Below are positions 43,549 to 53,517 of a stretch of 64,000 bases of DNA, in pieces (the stretch's first letter is position 1; every line of letters starts with the position of its first letter). The notes below the pieces were generated by a model that had not been told where the DNA came from, ran no database searches, and saw only the letters and a program-made list of their open reading frames with translations. Source of the DNA: Kordiimonas sp. SCSIO 12603 (GTDB lineage: Bacteria > Pseudomonadota > Alphaproteobacteria > Sphingomonadales > Kordiimonadaceae); the NCBI RefSeq assembly GCF_024398035.1, contig NZ_CP073748.1, positions 3,649,001 through 3,713,000 of the forward strand, in the 5' to 3' direction. The translations under genes and the position numbers were made by a program.

Positions 43549-44192
43549 TGACTGCTGACGTTAAAATCTGCGGCATTACGGAAGTTGAGCATGCCGACAC
43601 GGCTGCCCACGCTGGTGCGCGCTGGCTTGGCTTTGTGTTCTTTGAAAAAAGCCCGCGTAATCTTACCATAGAAGCGGCTCGCTCTCTCGGCCCGAAATTA
43701 CCTTCAGGCCCCAAAAGGGTTGGCGTGTTTGTAAACGCTTCTGACGAACTTCTCGAGCAGGCAATCAATGCCCTTTCTCTTGATGTCGTACAACTGCACG
43801 GCAGTGAGACTCCAGAGGACGCAAAACGTATCAAAGAAAAGTTCGGTGTACGCATCATCAAAGCGTTGGGCGTTAGTACATTAGAAGATCTTAAGAAAGC
43901 TGATCCATTTACCGGAATTGCAGATCGCATTCTCTTTGACGCTAAACCACCAAAAGATGCCGTCCTCCCGGGCGGAAATGCGGTTTCCTTCCCTTGGAAT
44001 ATCTTAAAAGGTCAGGAATTACCTTACCGCTGGATGCTGGCCGGTGGTCTTTCTGCGGAGAATGCACAGCAGGCAATTGAAGAAAGTGATGCTCAAGCCC
44101 TTGATATCTCTTCTGGTGTGGAGAGTTCACCGGGTAAAAAATCTAATGTGATGATCGAAGCCTTTCTTCAAGCCGTAAAAAGCGCTACATAA
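43548..44192 (+). CDS. trpF: phosphoribosylanthranilate isomerase
   Basis: Converts phosphoribosylanthranilate to CdRP in tryptophan synthesis. A 214-residue TIM barrel. [11 protein letters not shown] at the N-terminus carries the catalytic cysteine, GVFVNAS and [10 protein letters not shown] are barrel strands with a conserved histidine, and [16 protein letters not shown] plus [14 protein letters not shown] bind phosphate. Its ATG overlaps the preceding stop (TGATG). trpB follows by 29 bp. Confidence 0.97.
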   Translation: MTADVKICGITEVEHADTAAHAGARWLGFVFFEKSPRNLTIEAARSLGPKLPSGPKRVGVFVNASDELLEQAINALSLDVVQLHGSETPEDAKRIKEKFGVRIIKALGVSTLEDLKKADPFTGIADRILFDAKPPKDAVLPGGNAVSFPWNILKGQELPYRWMLAGGLSAENAQQAIEESDAQALDISSGVESSPGKKSNVMIEAFLQAVKSAT

Positions 44193-44221
44193 ACTCCCCA
44201 AACAGTAAGAGTGAGCAAGTT

Positions 44222-45430
44222 ATGGCGCTGAACAGTTATCGCACTGGCCCGGATGAAAAGGGCCATTTTGGTATTTATGGTGGACGGTACGTGTCTGAGA
44301 CACTGATGCCGCTCGTGATGGATGTTGAAAAAGAATATCAGAAAGCCATCAAGGACCCAGCTTTTCTGGCGGAGCTGGATGAACTTAACCGAGTTTATAT
44401 TGGCCGCCCAAGCCCACTTTATTACGCTGAACGCCTTACGGAACATTTAGGCGGCGCCAAGGTTTACTTCAAACGTGAAGAGTTGAACCATACTGGCGCC
44501 CACAAAATTAACCATGCGATTGGGCAGGTACTGCTTGCTAAACGTATGGGAAAAACCCGTGTGATTGCCGAAACAGGTGCTGGTCAGCACGGTGTGGCAA
44601 CAGCTACTGTTGCAGCGCGCTTTGGCCTTAAATGCACGGTCTTTATGGGCGCTGTGGATATTGAACGCCAGAAACCAAACGTGTTCCGCATGAAAATGCT
44701 GGGTGCTGAGGTTCAGCCTGTTACATCTGGCTCTGCGACGCTTAAAGACGCAATGAATGATGCGCTCAGAGACTGGGTGACCAACGTTCACGATACCTTT
44801 TATATCATCGGTACAGCTGCAGGCCCTCACCCATACCCAATGATGGTGCGGGATTTCCAAAGCATCATCGGTCGCGAAACCCGCGAGCAAATCCTTGATC
44901 TTGAAGGTCGCCTGCCAGACAGCCTTGTAGCTTGTATTGGTGGTGGCTCAAACGCGCTTGGCCTTATCCATCCGTTCCTTGATGATCCTGAAGTTGAAGC
45001 TTACTGCGTGGAAGCATCAGGCCACGGCGTAGATACAGATAAAAATGCAGCCTCCATCGCGGGCGGCACACCCGGTGTCCTCCACGGTAACCGTACATAC
45101 CTTCTGCAAAGTGAAGACGGTCAAATTCAGGAAGCTCACTCTATCTCAGCGGGCCTTGATTATCCTGGCATTGGGCCGGAACATGTATGGCTGCATGAAC
45201 AAGAGCGCGTACATTATGTATCAGCGACAGATGATGAAGCACTGGAAGCATTCCAACTTTGCTGCAAGATGGAAGGGATCATCCCTGCTCTTGAATCAAG
45301 CCATGCGCTTGCCCACGTAATGAGAATGGCACCAACGCTTCCAAAAGATCATATCATGGTTATGAACCTATCCGGTCGCGGCGACAAAGATATCTTCACT
45401 GTCGCTGAAGCACTTGGTGAAGAAATTTAA
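44222..45430 (+). CDS. trpB: tryptophan synthase beta chain
   Basis: Condenses indole with serine using PLP. It has 402 residues. The PLP lysine is in [13 protein letters not shown] near residue 95, [13 protein letters not shown] follows, and [15 protein letters not shown] is the phosphate loop. GRGDKD is near the end. It pairs with trpA 14 bp downstream for indole channelling. Confidence 0.98.
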   Translation: MALNSYRTGPDEKGHFGIYGGRYVSETLMPLVMDVEKEYQKAIKDPAFLAELDELNRVYIGRPSPLYYAERLTEHLGGAKVYFKREELNHTGAHKINHAIGQVLLAKRMGKTRVIAETGAGQHGVATATVAARFGLKCTVFMGAVDIERQKPNVFRMKMLGAEVQPVTSGSATLKDAMNDALRDWVTNVHDTFYIIGTAAGPHPYPMMVRDFQSIIGRETREQILDLEGRLPDSLVACIGGGSNALGLIHPFLDDPEVEAYCVEASGHGVDTDKNAASIAGGTPGVLHGNRTYLLQSEDGQIQEAHSISAGLDYPGIGPEHVWLHEQERVHYVSATDDEALEAFQLCCKMEGIIPALESSHALAHVMRMAPTLPKDHIMVMNLSGRGDKDIFTVAEALGEEI

Positions 45431-45444
45431 GGGCGGAAATAGTT

Positions 45445-46266
45445 ATGTCTCGTTTAAAGCCTTGTTTTGAAGCCCTTAAAGCTGAAGACCGCGCAGCCTT
45501 CGTAACCTACATACAGGCTGGTGACCCTAACCGGGAAATCTCAACGGAAATTTTCAAAGGCCTGCCTGCCGCTGGCGCGGATATCATCGAGCTTGGTATG
45601 CCTTTCTCTGACCCAGCAGCCGATGGCCCAGCCATTGACCGCGCAGCACAGCGTTCCCTCGCAGCTGGCGCTTCTATGAAGCAAACGCTTGAAATGGTGC
45701 GTGAGTTCCGCGAAGAAAACGATAGCACACCGATTGTACTAATGGGGTATTTCAACCCAGTATACGCATATGGTGTTGAGCGCTTCTGCTTAGATGCTGC
45801 TGAAGCTGGCGTTGATGGTTTGATCGTCGTTGACCTACCACCAGAAGAGGATGATGAACTACGCATTCCAGCAAACGCGAAAGGCGTTGATATTATCCGC
45901 CTTGCGACACCAACATCTGACGATGAACGCCTTCCTGCGGTTCTGAACGGCGCCAGTGGTTTTGTTTATTACGTAGCGGTTGCTGGTGTAACCGGCGGGA
46001 AATCTGCAACTGCTGATGATATTGGCACTGCAGTTCAGCGTATTAAATCACATACAGACTTGCCAGTTGCCGTAGGATTCGGTATCCGCACCCCTGAACA
46101 GGCGGCTGCCGTAGCGGCAAGAGCCGATGCCGCCGTTGTTGGATCGGCAATCGTTGATCTGATTGAAGCAGGCATAAATGATGATGGCACCATCCGCGAT
46201 GGTGTAGTACAAGAGGTTCTGGACTTCACCCGCGAATTAGCGGATGGTGTTAAGAGCGGACGTTAA
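45445..46266 (+). CDS. trpA: tryptophan synthase alpha chain
   Basis: Cleaves indoleglycerol phosphate to indole. A 273-residue barrel. The catalytic glutamate is in [18 protein letters not shown] near residue 49 and the aspartate in [22 protein letters not shown] and [11 protein letters not shown] hold the phosphate. It is in the order trpF-trpB-trpA-accD-folC common to alphaproteobacteria. Confidence 0.98.
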   Translation: MSRLKPCFEALKAEDRAAFVTYIQAGDPNREISTEIFKGLPAAGADIIELGMPFSDPAADGPAIDRAAQRSLAAGASMKQTLEMVREFREENDSTPIVLMGYFNPVYAYGVERFCLDAAEAGVDGLIVVDLPPEEDDELRIPANAKGVDIIRLATPTSDDERLPAVLNGASGFVYYVAVAGVTGGKSATADDIGTAVQRIKSHTDLPVAVGFGIRTPEQAAAVAARADAAVVGSAIVDLIEAGINDDGTIRDGVVQEVLDFTRELADGVKSGR

Positions 46267-46285
46267 GTAGAGAAAGGGTGGTCTC

Positions 46286-47158
46286 ATGAGCTGGCTCACC
46301 AACTATGTAAAACCGAAACTTCAAAAAGTGCTGAATGCACGGGAAACGCCAGATAACCTTTGGCACAAGTGTAAAAACTGTGGGCAGATGATTTTCCAGA
46401 AAGAATTCATCGCGAACCAATATGTTTGTGCACACTGTGAACACCACGACCGTGTACCGCCAAAAGATCGTTTCGATGCTCTCTTCGATAACGCCAATTA
46501 CACACTTCTTGATCTTCCAAAGGTGAATATTGATCCACTGAAGTTCAAAGACACAAAAAAATATACTGACCGCCTGAAAGCAGCGCGTGCATCAACTGGC
46601 GATGAAGATGCCATCAAAGTTGGTGTTGGTAAAATCGGCGGCCAGGAAGCTGTTGTTGGTATCCAGAACTTCTTCTTCATGGGCGGTTCTATGGGTATGG
46701 CGCTTGGTGAAGGCATTATTGCTGGCGCCAAAGAAGCACTACGCCTTGGCCTTCCGTTTGTGATGCACACGGCCTCTGGTGGCGCACGTATGCAGGAAGG
46801 TATTCTGTCTCTTATGCAGATGCCGCGTACAACGGTTGCCCTCCAAATGCTTCGTGATGCTGGCCTGCCGTACATTGTGGTTCTAACAGATCCAACAACA
46901 GGTGGTGTTTCTGCGTCATATGCGATGCTTGGCGATATTCAGATTGCAGAACCAGGTGCGATGATCGCTTTCTCTGGCCCACGTGTGATTGAGCAAACAA
47001 TCCGTGAGAAACTACCTGATGGTTTCCAGCGTGCAGAATACCTACGTGACCACGGCATGGTTGATATGGTGGTACACCGCCATAACATGCGTGAAGAACT
47101 TGGTAAGGTTTTGTCGCTATTAATGGGCGGTAGAAACGTTAAAGCAGCCGCTGAGTAA
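46286..47158 (+). CDS. accD: acetyl-CoA carboxylase carboxyltransferase subunit beta
   Basis: Part of the carboxyl transfer half of acetyl-CoA carboxylase, starting fatty-acid synthesis. It has 290 residues. A zinc ribbon near residues 28-53 has CKNCGQ and CAHCEHH. The transferase domain has [25 protein letters not shown] and [17 protein letters not shown]-type AccA is elsewhere. The gene is 19 bp after trpA and is followed by folC. Confidence 0.97.
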   Translation: MSWLTNYVKPKLQKVLNARETPDNLWHKCKNCGQMIFQKEFIANQYVCAHCEHHDRVPPKDRFDALFDNANYTLLDLPKVNIDPLKFKDTKKYTDRLKAARASTGDEDAIKVGVGKIGGQEAVVGIQNFFFMGGSMGMALGEGIIAGAKEALRLGLPFVMHTASGGARMQEGILSLMQMPRTTVALQMLRDAGLPYIVVLTDPTTGGVSASYAMLGDIQIAEPGAMIAFSGPRVIEQTIREKLPDGFQRAEYLRDHGMVDMVVHRHNMREELGKVLSLLMGGRNVKAAAE

Positions 47159-47185
47159 TCTCAGCCCTAGTGGTGCCGAGTTTAA

Positions 47186-48526
47186 ATGACAACAGACCAA
47201 TCACGGTATGATACCTCCGCGTCAGATGCTGTTCTGGCGCGGCTGATGAAGCTTCACCCAAAGCTGATCGACCTCTCGCTTGATCGGATGCACAGCATCC
47301 TTGAAGCGCTCGGTAATCCTCAAGATAAACTACCACCTGTTATCCATGTCGCTGGCACGAATGGCAAAGGCTCCACCACGGCTACTATTCGCGCTATTGC
47401 AGAAGCTGCGGGCCACCGCGTTCATGTTTATACATCACCTCATCTCGTGCGCTTTGCAGAACGCATTCGCATTGCAGGCAAAATTATTGAAGAAGACGCC
47501 CTTACAGAGCTTTTAGAACGCTGCGAAGAAGCAACAGGCGGTGAACCTATCACTTTCTTCGAAATCACTACCGCCGCCGCTCTCCTGGCCTTCTCAGAAA
47601 CACCCGCTGATCTCTGCATACTGGAAGTGGGTCTTGGTGGCAGATTAGATGCCACTAATGTTGTTACGAAACCAGTTTGTACAGTGATTACACCTATCAG
47701 CATTGATCACGAACAATTCCTAGGCGACACCATCACTGCAATTGCAGGTGAAAAAGCCGGTATCATCAAAGAAGGCTGCCCCCTTGTTGTCGGGCCTCAG
47801 CCAAAAGATGCGCTTACCCGCATCAATGAAATTGCTGCCGAACGAAATGTAAAGCCACTCCACTGCGATGAATCCTGGCACGCAGAAGCGACCCAAAATG
47901 GCGAAGGTTTCCTGTTTGAAGATTGGAAAACAGTTTTAAGCCTGCCGTCACCAAACCTCGCTGGTGACCACCAGATTTTAAATGCTGCAACAGCTATCGC
48001 CGCACTACACGCACAAAAAGCCGTACATATTCCTGATGCCGCTATTAAAGCAGGGCTTGGCTGGGTACGCTGGCCTGCACGCATGGAAAGCCTGAACGGT
48101 AGTAGTCTGCACAAGATACTCCCTGAAGAGGCCGACCTATGGCTTGATGGCGGCCATAATCCCGCTGCCGCACGTATTATCAAAAGCCATCTCAGGAAAT
48201 TGGACCCTGTCGAAAAATCAGTAACACTCATTCTTGGTATGATGGGCACAAAAGATGCGGCAGGGTATTTAAAATCTCTCTCAGGAGTTATTGACCGCGT
48301 CATCGCCGTTGCAATCCCCGGTGAAGAAAATACGGCAGAGCCTTCCTTCCTGGCCGCAGCAGCAACAGATATTGGCATCAGTGGCACCATCGCCAAGGAT
48401 GTGGAGAGCGCACTGAAAATGGTCGCCAACCAACCGGATCTAAACCGCAAGCAATTTGTACTCATTGGCGGTTCACTCTACCTGGCTGGCCATGTCCTTC
48501 GTGAAGCAGAGCTTTATCCAGAATAG
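47186..48526 (+). CDS. folC: bifunctional folylpolyglutamate/dihydrofolate synthase
   Basis: Adds glutamate to dihydropteroate and folates. It has 446 residues. The P-loop is VAGTNGKGSTTATI near residue 57, with SPHLVRFAERIRI, LEVGLGGRLDATNVV and ISIDHEQFLGDTI following, and DGGHNPAAARI in the C-terminal domain. It is 27 bp downstream of accD and the last gene of the trp-acc-fol run. Confidence 0.97.
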   Translation: MTTDQSRYDTSASDAVLARLMKLHPKLIDLSLDRMHSILEALGNPQDKLPPVIHVAGTNGKGSTTATIRAIAEAAGHRVHVYTSPHLVRFAERIRIAGKIIEEDALTELLERCEEATGGEPITFFEITTAAALLAFSETPADLCILEVGLGGRLDATNVVTKPVCTVITPISIDHEQFLGDTITAIAGEKAGIIKEGCPLVVGPQPKDALTRINEIAAERNVKPLHCDESWHAEATQNGEGFLFEDWKTVLSLPSPNLAGDHQILNAATAIAALHAQKAVHIPDAAIKAGLGWVRWPARMESLNGSSLHKILPEEADLWLDGGHNPAAARIIKSHLRKLDPVEKSVTLILGMMGTKDAAGYLKSLSGVIDRVIAVAIPGEENTAEPSFLAAAATDIGISGTIAKDVESALKMVANQPDLNRKQFVLIGGSLYLAGHVLREAELYPE

Positions 48527-49072
48527 TTATAAAACTTCTGCAAGCTCGAGTATCTTGCCCACTGAACGCAAGTTCCTCGCGGTAACAGGTACGCCGAGCA
48601 GACGCTCAAGTTTCTCGGCAAGTTTGGATCGGCCAATACCTTTTGGTGCATAAAAATAAAATGTATCCCCCTTAAGCTGAAACTCTTCAGTATCTGCCTG
48701 CAGTTCCTTCATGTTATCAAAGTTTGGCGCATCAGGCTCTCGTTCTAAAAAGCAGATCATCAGCGTTTTCGGTTCATCTTCAGCTTGAGGAAATGGATTG
48801 TCAGTGAACTTTTGCCGAAACGCCTCTCGTTTCAACACCATAATTTGCGGCAAGAAACCAAATGTACGCTCAATAGCTTCACCTACTTCTTGCTTGATAG
48901 TTCCTGCGCTAGTTCCGGAAGTACTGAAAACCGCGTTACCACTCTGGATATAAGTTTTCACACCTTTGTACCCAAGCCCTTCAAGCATAACCTTGAAGTC
49001 TTTCATAATGATGGTGTTATTTTTGCCACCGCCAACGTTCACGCCGCGAAGCAGCACGATCCAAACTGTCAT
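48527..49072 (-). CDS. DUF1697 domain protein
   Basis: A 181-residue protein matching DUF1697: WIVLLRGVNVGGGKNN at the start, LEGLGYKGVKTYIQSGNAVFS, and a C-terminal TFYFYAPKGIGRSKLAEKLE followed by TARNLRSVGKI. The function is unknown. ATG 49072 follows AGGTGG; the TTG at 49090 overlaps the upstream gene. It is 8 nt after the DUF1801 gene and abuts folC, converging on it. Confidence 0.88.
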   Translation of the reverse strand: MTVWIVLLRGVNVGGGKNNTIIMKDFKVMLEGLGYKGVKTYIQSGNAVFSTSGTSAGTIKQEVGEAIERTFGFLPQIMVLKREAFRQKFTDNPFPQAEDEPKTLMICFLEREPDAPNFDNMKELQADTEEFQLKGDTFYFYAPKGIGRSKLAEKLERLLGVPVTARNLRSVGKILELAEVL

Positions 49073-49080
49073 ACGTCCAC

Positions 49081-49518
49081 CTATCCGCAAACAGGGTTAT
49101 CTTTATGATAATTATCTACCATATGCTGCACAGATGCTTTGATCAGCTCCTCAAGCACTTCCATATCAACATCTTCAAGCTTGTTTACATAAAGGCAGCT
49201 TTTCCCGGTTTTATATTTTCCAAGCCTGGACATTAATTCTTCATACCTGCCGAAACCCGGCATGATATACAGGGTAAGTGATGTTTTTCTGGGGGAAAAA
49301 CCAGTGATCATCCATGTACCCGTTCGGCCGGTAGGGTATTTATAATCATAAGACCCATACCCAACGATTGAAGCTCCCCACATTTTAGCGGGCCAGCTAG
49401 TAATACGGTCAAACACTTCTTTTATGACAAGCGCATCTTCGCGGCGTTTTTTATGCTCAACAGCTTCCAAAAATGCCTCAACACTCGCATCATTTTCTTT
49501 GGTTTTCAGTTCCGCCAT
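49081..49518 (-). CDS. DUF1801 domain protein
   Basis: A 145-residue protein of the DUF1801 (YdhG-like) fold: VEAFLEAVEHKKRREDALVI, WGASIVGYGSYDYKY and GFSPRKTSLTLYI. Members resemble a binding fold without known activity. It is co-directional with and upstream of the DUF1697 gene. The trxA terminator lies between it and trxA. Confidence 0.88.
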   Translation of the reverse strand: MAELKTKENDASVEAFLEAVEHKKRREDALVIKEVFDRITSWPAKMWGASIVGYGSYDYKYPTGRTGTWMITGFSPRKTSLTLYIMPGFGRYEELMSRLGKYKTGKSCLYVNKLEDVDMEVLEELIKASVQHMVDNYHKDNPVCG

Positions 49519-49583
49519 CTATATCTCCCACTTCCACTGGAAATACTATCTGGAAACCGCCTTCCAAGAAAGAGGTAACCCAA

Positions 49584-49612
49584 AAACAAAAAAGGCACCC
49601 AATAGGTGCCTT
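49584..49612 (-). terminator. intrinsic terminator of trxA
   Basis: AAGGCACC and GGTGCCTT (49592-49612) with a 5-nt loop, followed on the minus strand by TTTTTTGTTTTTG. It is 28 nt after the trxA stop. Confidence 0.9.
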
Positions 49613-49639
49613 CTAATTCACTAAGAGTTCTAATCTCTA

Positions 49640-49957
49640 TTAGAGCGACTGATTAATCCAAGCTTCAAGCTGTGCTTTTGGCTTTGCACCCATTGTTGTT
49701 GCAACAGATTCGCCACCTTTAAAAATCAGCATTGTAGGGATGGAGCGAACACCAAAGCTTGTCGGTGTTTCTGGATTTTCATCAATGTCCATCTTAGCGA
49801 TTACAATATCATCACGACCGTTGGAAATCTCTTCCAGTACAGGGCCAATCATTTTACATGGGCCACACCACTGTGCCCAAAAATCAAGAAGAACTGGCTT
49901 GTCTGATTCTAGTACAAGCTCTTTAAAGTTCGCATCAGTTACTGTGATAGTAGCCAT
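49640..49957 (-). CDS. trxA: thioredoxin
   Basis: The general dithiol reductant. It has 105 residues. The active site is FWAQWCGPCKMIGPVLEEI near residues 27-45, and GVRSIPTMLIFKGGE carries the cis-proline. It is downstream of addAB, as in many alphaproteobacteria, but has its own promoter and terminator. Confidence 0.98.
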   Translation of the reverse strand: MATITVTDANFKELVLESDKPVLLDFWAQWCGPCKMIGPVLEEISNGRDDIVIAKMDIDENPETPTSFGVRSIPTMLIFKGGESVATTMGAKPKAQLEAWINQSL

Positions 49958-50022
49958 TGGTACAATCTTTCTGTTTGTGCATACGCATCATAAATACTCG
50001 CCCTTCAGGGCCTTGGTTTCAT

Positions 50023-50051
50023 AAAGTAAGTACCCGGCCCCTCAGGGTCAA
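50023..50051 (-). promoter_or_regulatory. candidate trxA promoter
   Basis: On the minus strand, TTGACC (50046-50051) and TACTTT (50023-50028) are separated by 17 nt, about 65 nt before the trxA ATG. Confidence 0.5.
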
Positions 50052-50094
50052 GGTTTAGTAACGGAGCCGTGAATATTTCTATATATTGTAATAT

Positions 50095-53000
50095 TTAAAC
50101 ACTGTTCAGGGCAGCATCTAACATAGGCTTGGGAAGTTCCATCAGGCGTGATGCGTCTGTCCACAGCAAGGCACCTCGCACTGTTTTATCCTTATAAATA
50201 CCTTCCAAAGCTTTGGCATAAAGCGCCATCTGCCGAACATACACTTGCTGTACATCTTCAACGCGTTCGGGTGGCGGGCGGTTGGTTTTATAATCCACCA
50301 CCAGCACTTCATTTTCAGTTACTACGAGCCTGTCAACCTGCCCTGAAATCGCTCGACCAGCCACAATACCTGCAATAGGAACTTCTGCTTTGCTTCCCGA
50401 AGTAAAGAGAGCACCGAAACTCTCATCACTCAGGATATGATTAACTTCCTGCCAAAGCTGCTCATGCTGAGCATCGGTAAGATCACTTGCTGTGCGCTTC
50501 AAATATCTGAAGGCCGCTTCTTCACGATCAGCGACAGATAAATCAGGTAGCCACTGTAGGAGCGCATGAATATATCTGCCGCGCTGGAAGCGCTTCTCAT
50601 CTGTCCGCACCAACGGGCTGGAAACCGATGGTTCTTCTTCCGGCTTTGAAGGCGCAAGTGGTTTTGGCGGCACAGGTTCTTCAGGCATGATATCAAACAG
50701 CCAGTCAGGTGCTACTTGCTCCACAGCCGCATCCTGCTTCAGTTCCTTTGCAACTACTTCAAGTGTTTGAGGAACCTCATAACGCAGCACTTCCATATCA
50801 CCCGCTTGCACCTTTTCAGCGCCAAGCCTGTGGAAACCTTCTTCAATTGCAACCGCCCAACAGTCATCAGACGGTTCATCGCGCCCCTGCCAGCCTGCAA
50901 TATAAAGTCTGTCTTCAGCCCGTGTCAGCGCTACATACAGAAGCCTGCGATATTCAGCAAGCTGCCTATGCTTCACATCTGCCTTCATACTATCCACAAG
51001 CGGAAGCCCCTTTGCGGGTGATGTCCAGAACGGGATAGGACTGCCCCCTGTTGCGCTTTCTAGAGGAAGAAGACGAGTATCTCGGGTTACATCGGGCAAA
51101 CCAACAAGATCAGACAAAAATACGATAGGAGCCTGGAGGCCCTTCGCGCTATGTGCCGTCATGATCCGTACATTATCGCCAGCGGCTTCAAGGTCACGTT
51201 TGATTTGCATACCGCTATCATCCACCGCCTTCACAAAGGCCTGCATGGACGCAGCACTTGTAAGCTCAAACCGTAGAGCTTCTTCAAGCAGTTCATCAAC
51301 CGGATCATGAATATCCTCACCAAGGCGCGATACCAGCAATTTCCTGCCTCCCAAATCAGTCAGCAGATAACTAAAAAACTCAAAGGGTGTTTTCAGGTCA
51401 ACTGCATTAAGGAGCTTGGTCAAAAGTGTAGCAGCACGGGCAAACTTGGGTTCCTTCGCCTTGGCAAGAAGTGCATTCCAAAGAGATGCCTTTCTGCCGT
51501 AGGCCAGTTCGAACAGCGCATCATCATCAAACCCAACAAACGGGCCTTTCAGCACCGTTGCAAGGCTCAAATCATCCCTCGGCTGCAAGACAAAACGGGC
51601 AAGTACAAGAAGGTCCATCACTGCAAGTTCTTCCGTAAGCACCATACGGTCACGCCCCGCAACCGGGATACGGAGGCTTTTGAACGCTTTCACGAGATGA
51701 TCCACAAAGCCCGTACGCCTGCGCACAAGCACCAATACATCACCAGCACGGATAGGACGCCCCTGGCTTTCAAGTAGTTCACCACTGGTGATCATGGCCT
51801 TCACACGGCGGGCAATCCGCCATGCAGTACGTTCTTCCGCGTCATCCACGCTTTCTTGCGTGAGCGGCAGCGCCCATTCAGGCGTATCTTCCTTGGCTGT
51901 AGATTGCGGTGCTTCAAGTGGCCACATCTCCACAAGGCCGCCATGCCCTTTGCGGATAAAATCATGTTTCACGTCTTCATCATCAGGCGAAAGCCCGATG
52001 GATGCCCGGTGTTCCCGTTCAAAAACTTTATCCACAAGGCTAAGCACAGCTTCGCCTGAGCGGAAAGAGAGATTTAGAGGCACATTATCCGCATACATGC
52101 CTGCTTCAAAAGCTTGGCGGAACACCCGGTCTCTTGCGGCGATAAATTCTTTGGGGTCAGCACGCTGGAAAGAGAAAATAGATTGCTTCGCATCGCCCAC
52201 TGCGAAAAGCGTGCGCACTTTATCTGTCGTACCTTCACCAGCAAAAAACTCAGCGGCTAGCGCCTCTACCACACGCCATTGATCACGGTTAGTATCCTGT
52301 GCTTCATCCACAAGGATATGCTCGACCTCTGCATCCAGTTTAAAAAGCACCCAAGGTGCAATATCCGCTCGGCGAAACAGTCCAACGGTTTTCTGGATCA
52401 TATCATCAAAATCCACAAGCCCCCGTTCGGACTTAAGGAAATGGTACCGCGCGAGCTGAGATGATCCAAGTTTCAAAAGTGATGCAGTCGCTGCCGTAGC
52501 TTTCAGCCGGAGCATAGTGTCTGCGATATGGATAAGACGACGTTGTTCTTTTTCAATTACATCAACAAGCCCCGGATCACCTTCCACCGTCTTCTTATTA
52601 GCAACTCGGGCACGGGCTTCGTCCTTAGCCGTCAGGAAAACAAGCTTGTAATCACCAAATAACTGCTCACGCTTTGCCGTATCGGCATTAATAAAGGCAC
52701 AGAGTGCATCGCCTTTTTTCGCTTCCGCAGCACTCCCTTCAAGCATTGCCATGCCGAGTTTATGAATGCCGTTCGTATCAAACACCTGATCATCAAGTGC
52801 TGATTTCACAACGCGCGAAGGGCTATCCCCCGGCGTGACTTCCAGCGCTCTATAAAGCGCCGCGATAAGTCCATCAATACCACCATATTCTGCTTCAGCA
52901 CGACTCAGTGTTGACGCCTCGAATGACAGGCGATCAATCACCTCATCGAAAGTATTTTCAGTAACCAGTTTTGCGACATCAGAAAGTGCGTCTTGCAGGT

Positions 53001-53517
53001 CTTTATTTTTCGGCTTTCGGGTGGCTGCCAGCATCTGATCTTTGGCGCCCGCCATAAGGTCCCGGGCTTCGGCTTCATCCACACCTTCAAAACCGGGAGC
53101 CATCCCAGCCTCAAGTGGAAAACGCCCAAGAAGGGACTGACAAAAGCTGTGGAATGTTTGGATCTGAAGCCCCGGAGATAAATCAAGCACTTCTGCAAAC
53201 AACTGCCGGGCACGTACGAGCATTTCTTCATCCGCATACTCTTCAGTACGCCGGTTAATTTCAGCGCTTAACTCCTCATCTGGCATCAACGCCCAACGGC
53301 CTAATTCTTCGAAAATACGGTTTGTCATCTCCGCTGCCGCGGCCTTGGTGAAAGTGAGGCAAACAATATTTTCAGGCCGTGTTCCTGTGAGCATAAGCCT
53401 CAAAACACGTGCGGTCAGTACGTGGGTTTTCCCTGTACCTGCCGACGCCCCCACCCATGCAGTGAGGTCAGGTGTTGTAGCGCGAGCTTGCTCGTAGGTC
53501 ATCCGGGGTTTAGCCAT
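50095..53517 (-). CDS. addA: double-strand break repair helicase/nuclease AddA
   Basis: The UvrD-like helicase and nuclease subunit of AddAB, which resects breaks for RecA. It has 1140 residues. Walker A is VGASAGTGKTHVLTARVL near residue 22, motif II DFDDMIQK and HILVDEAQDTNRDQW near 405, motif VI VALTRAEDRLYIAG near 900, and the PDDEXK nuclease VLVVDYKTNRPP near 1085. It overlaps addB by 8 bp, so the two are coupled. Confidence 0.97.
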   Translation of the reverse strand: MAKPRMTYEQARATTPDLTAWVGASAGTGKTHVLTARVLRLMLTGTRPENIVCLTFTKAAAAEMTNRIFEELGRWALMPDEELSAEINRRTEEYADEEMLVRARQLFAEVLDLSPGLQIQTFHSFCQSLLGRFPLEAGMAPGFEGVDEAEARDLMAGAKDQMLAATRKPKNKDLQDALSDVAKLVTENTFDEVIDRLSFEASTLSRAEAEYGGIDGLIAALYRALEVTPGDSPSRVVKSALDDQVFDTNGIHKLGMAMLEGSAAEAKKGDALCAFINADTAKREQLFGDYKLVFLTAKDEARARVANKKTVEGDPGLVDVIEKEQRRLIHIADTMLRLKATAATASLLKLGSSQLARYHFLKSERGLVDFDDMIQKTVGLFRRADIAPWVLFKLDAEVEHILVDEAQDTNRDQWRVVEALAAEFFAGEGTTDKVRTLFAVGDAKQSIFSFQRADPKEFIAARDRVFRQAFEAGMYADNVPLNLSFRSGEAVLSLVDKVFEREHRASIGLSPDDEDVKHDFIRKGHGGLVEMWPLEAPQSTAKEDTPEWALPLTQESVDDAEERTAWRIARRVKAMITSGELLESQGRPIRAGDVLVLVRRRTGFVDHLVKAFKSLRIPVAGRDRMVLTEELAVMDLLVLARFVLQPRDDLSLATVLKGPFVGFDDDALFELAYGRKASLWNALLAKAKEPKFARAATLLTKLLNAVDLKTPFEFFSYLLTDLGGRKLLVSRLGEDIHDPVDELLEEALRFELTSAASMQAFVKAVDDSGMQIKRDLEAAGDNVRIMTAHSAKGLQAPIVFLSDLVGLPDVTRDTRLLPLESATGGSPIPFWTSPAKGLPLVDSMKADVKHRQLAEYRRLLYVALTRAEDRLYIAGWQGRDEPSDDCWAVAIEEGFHRLGAEKVQAGDMEVLRYEVPQTLEVVAKELKQDAAVEQVAPDWLFDIMPEEPVPPKPLAPSKPEEEPSVSSPLVRTDEKRFQRGRYIHALLQWLPDLSVADREEAAFRYLKRTASDLTDAQHEQLWQEVNHILSDESFGALFTSGSKAEVPIAGIVAGRAISGQVDRLVVTENEVLVVDYKTNRPPPERVEDVQQVYVRQMALYAKALEGIYKDKTVRGALLWTDASRLMELPKPMLDAALNSV

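Noticed and set aside
51307-52464. Plus-strand frames inside addA
   Set aside because: They are shadows of addA; composition and lack of motifs argue against genes.
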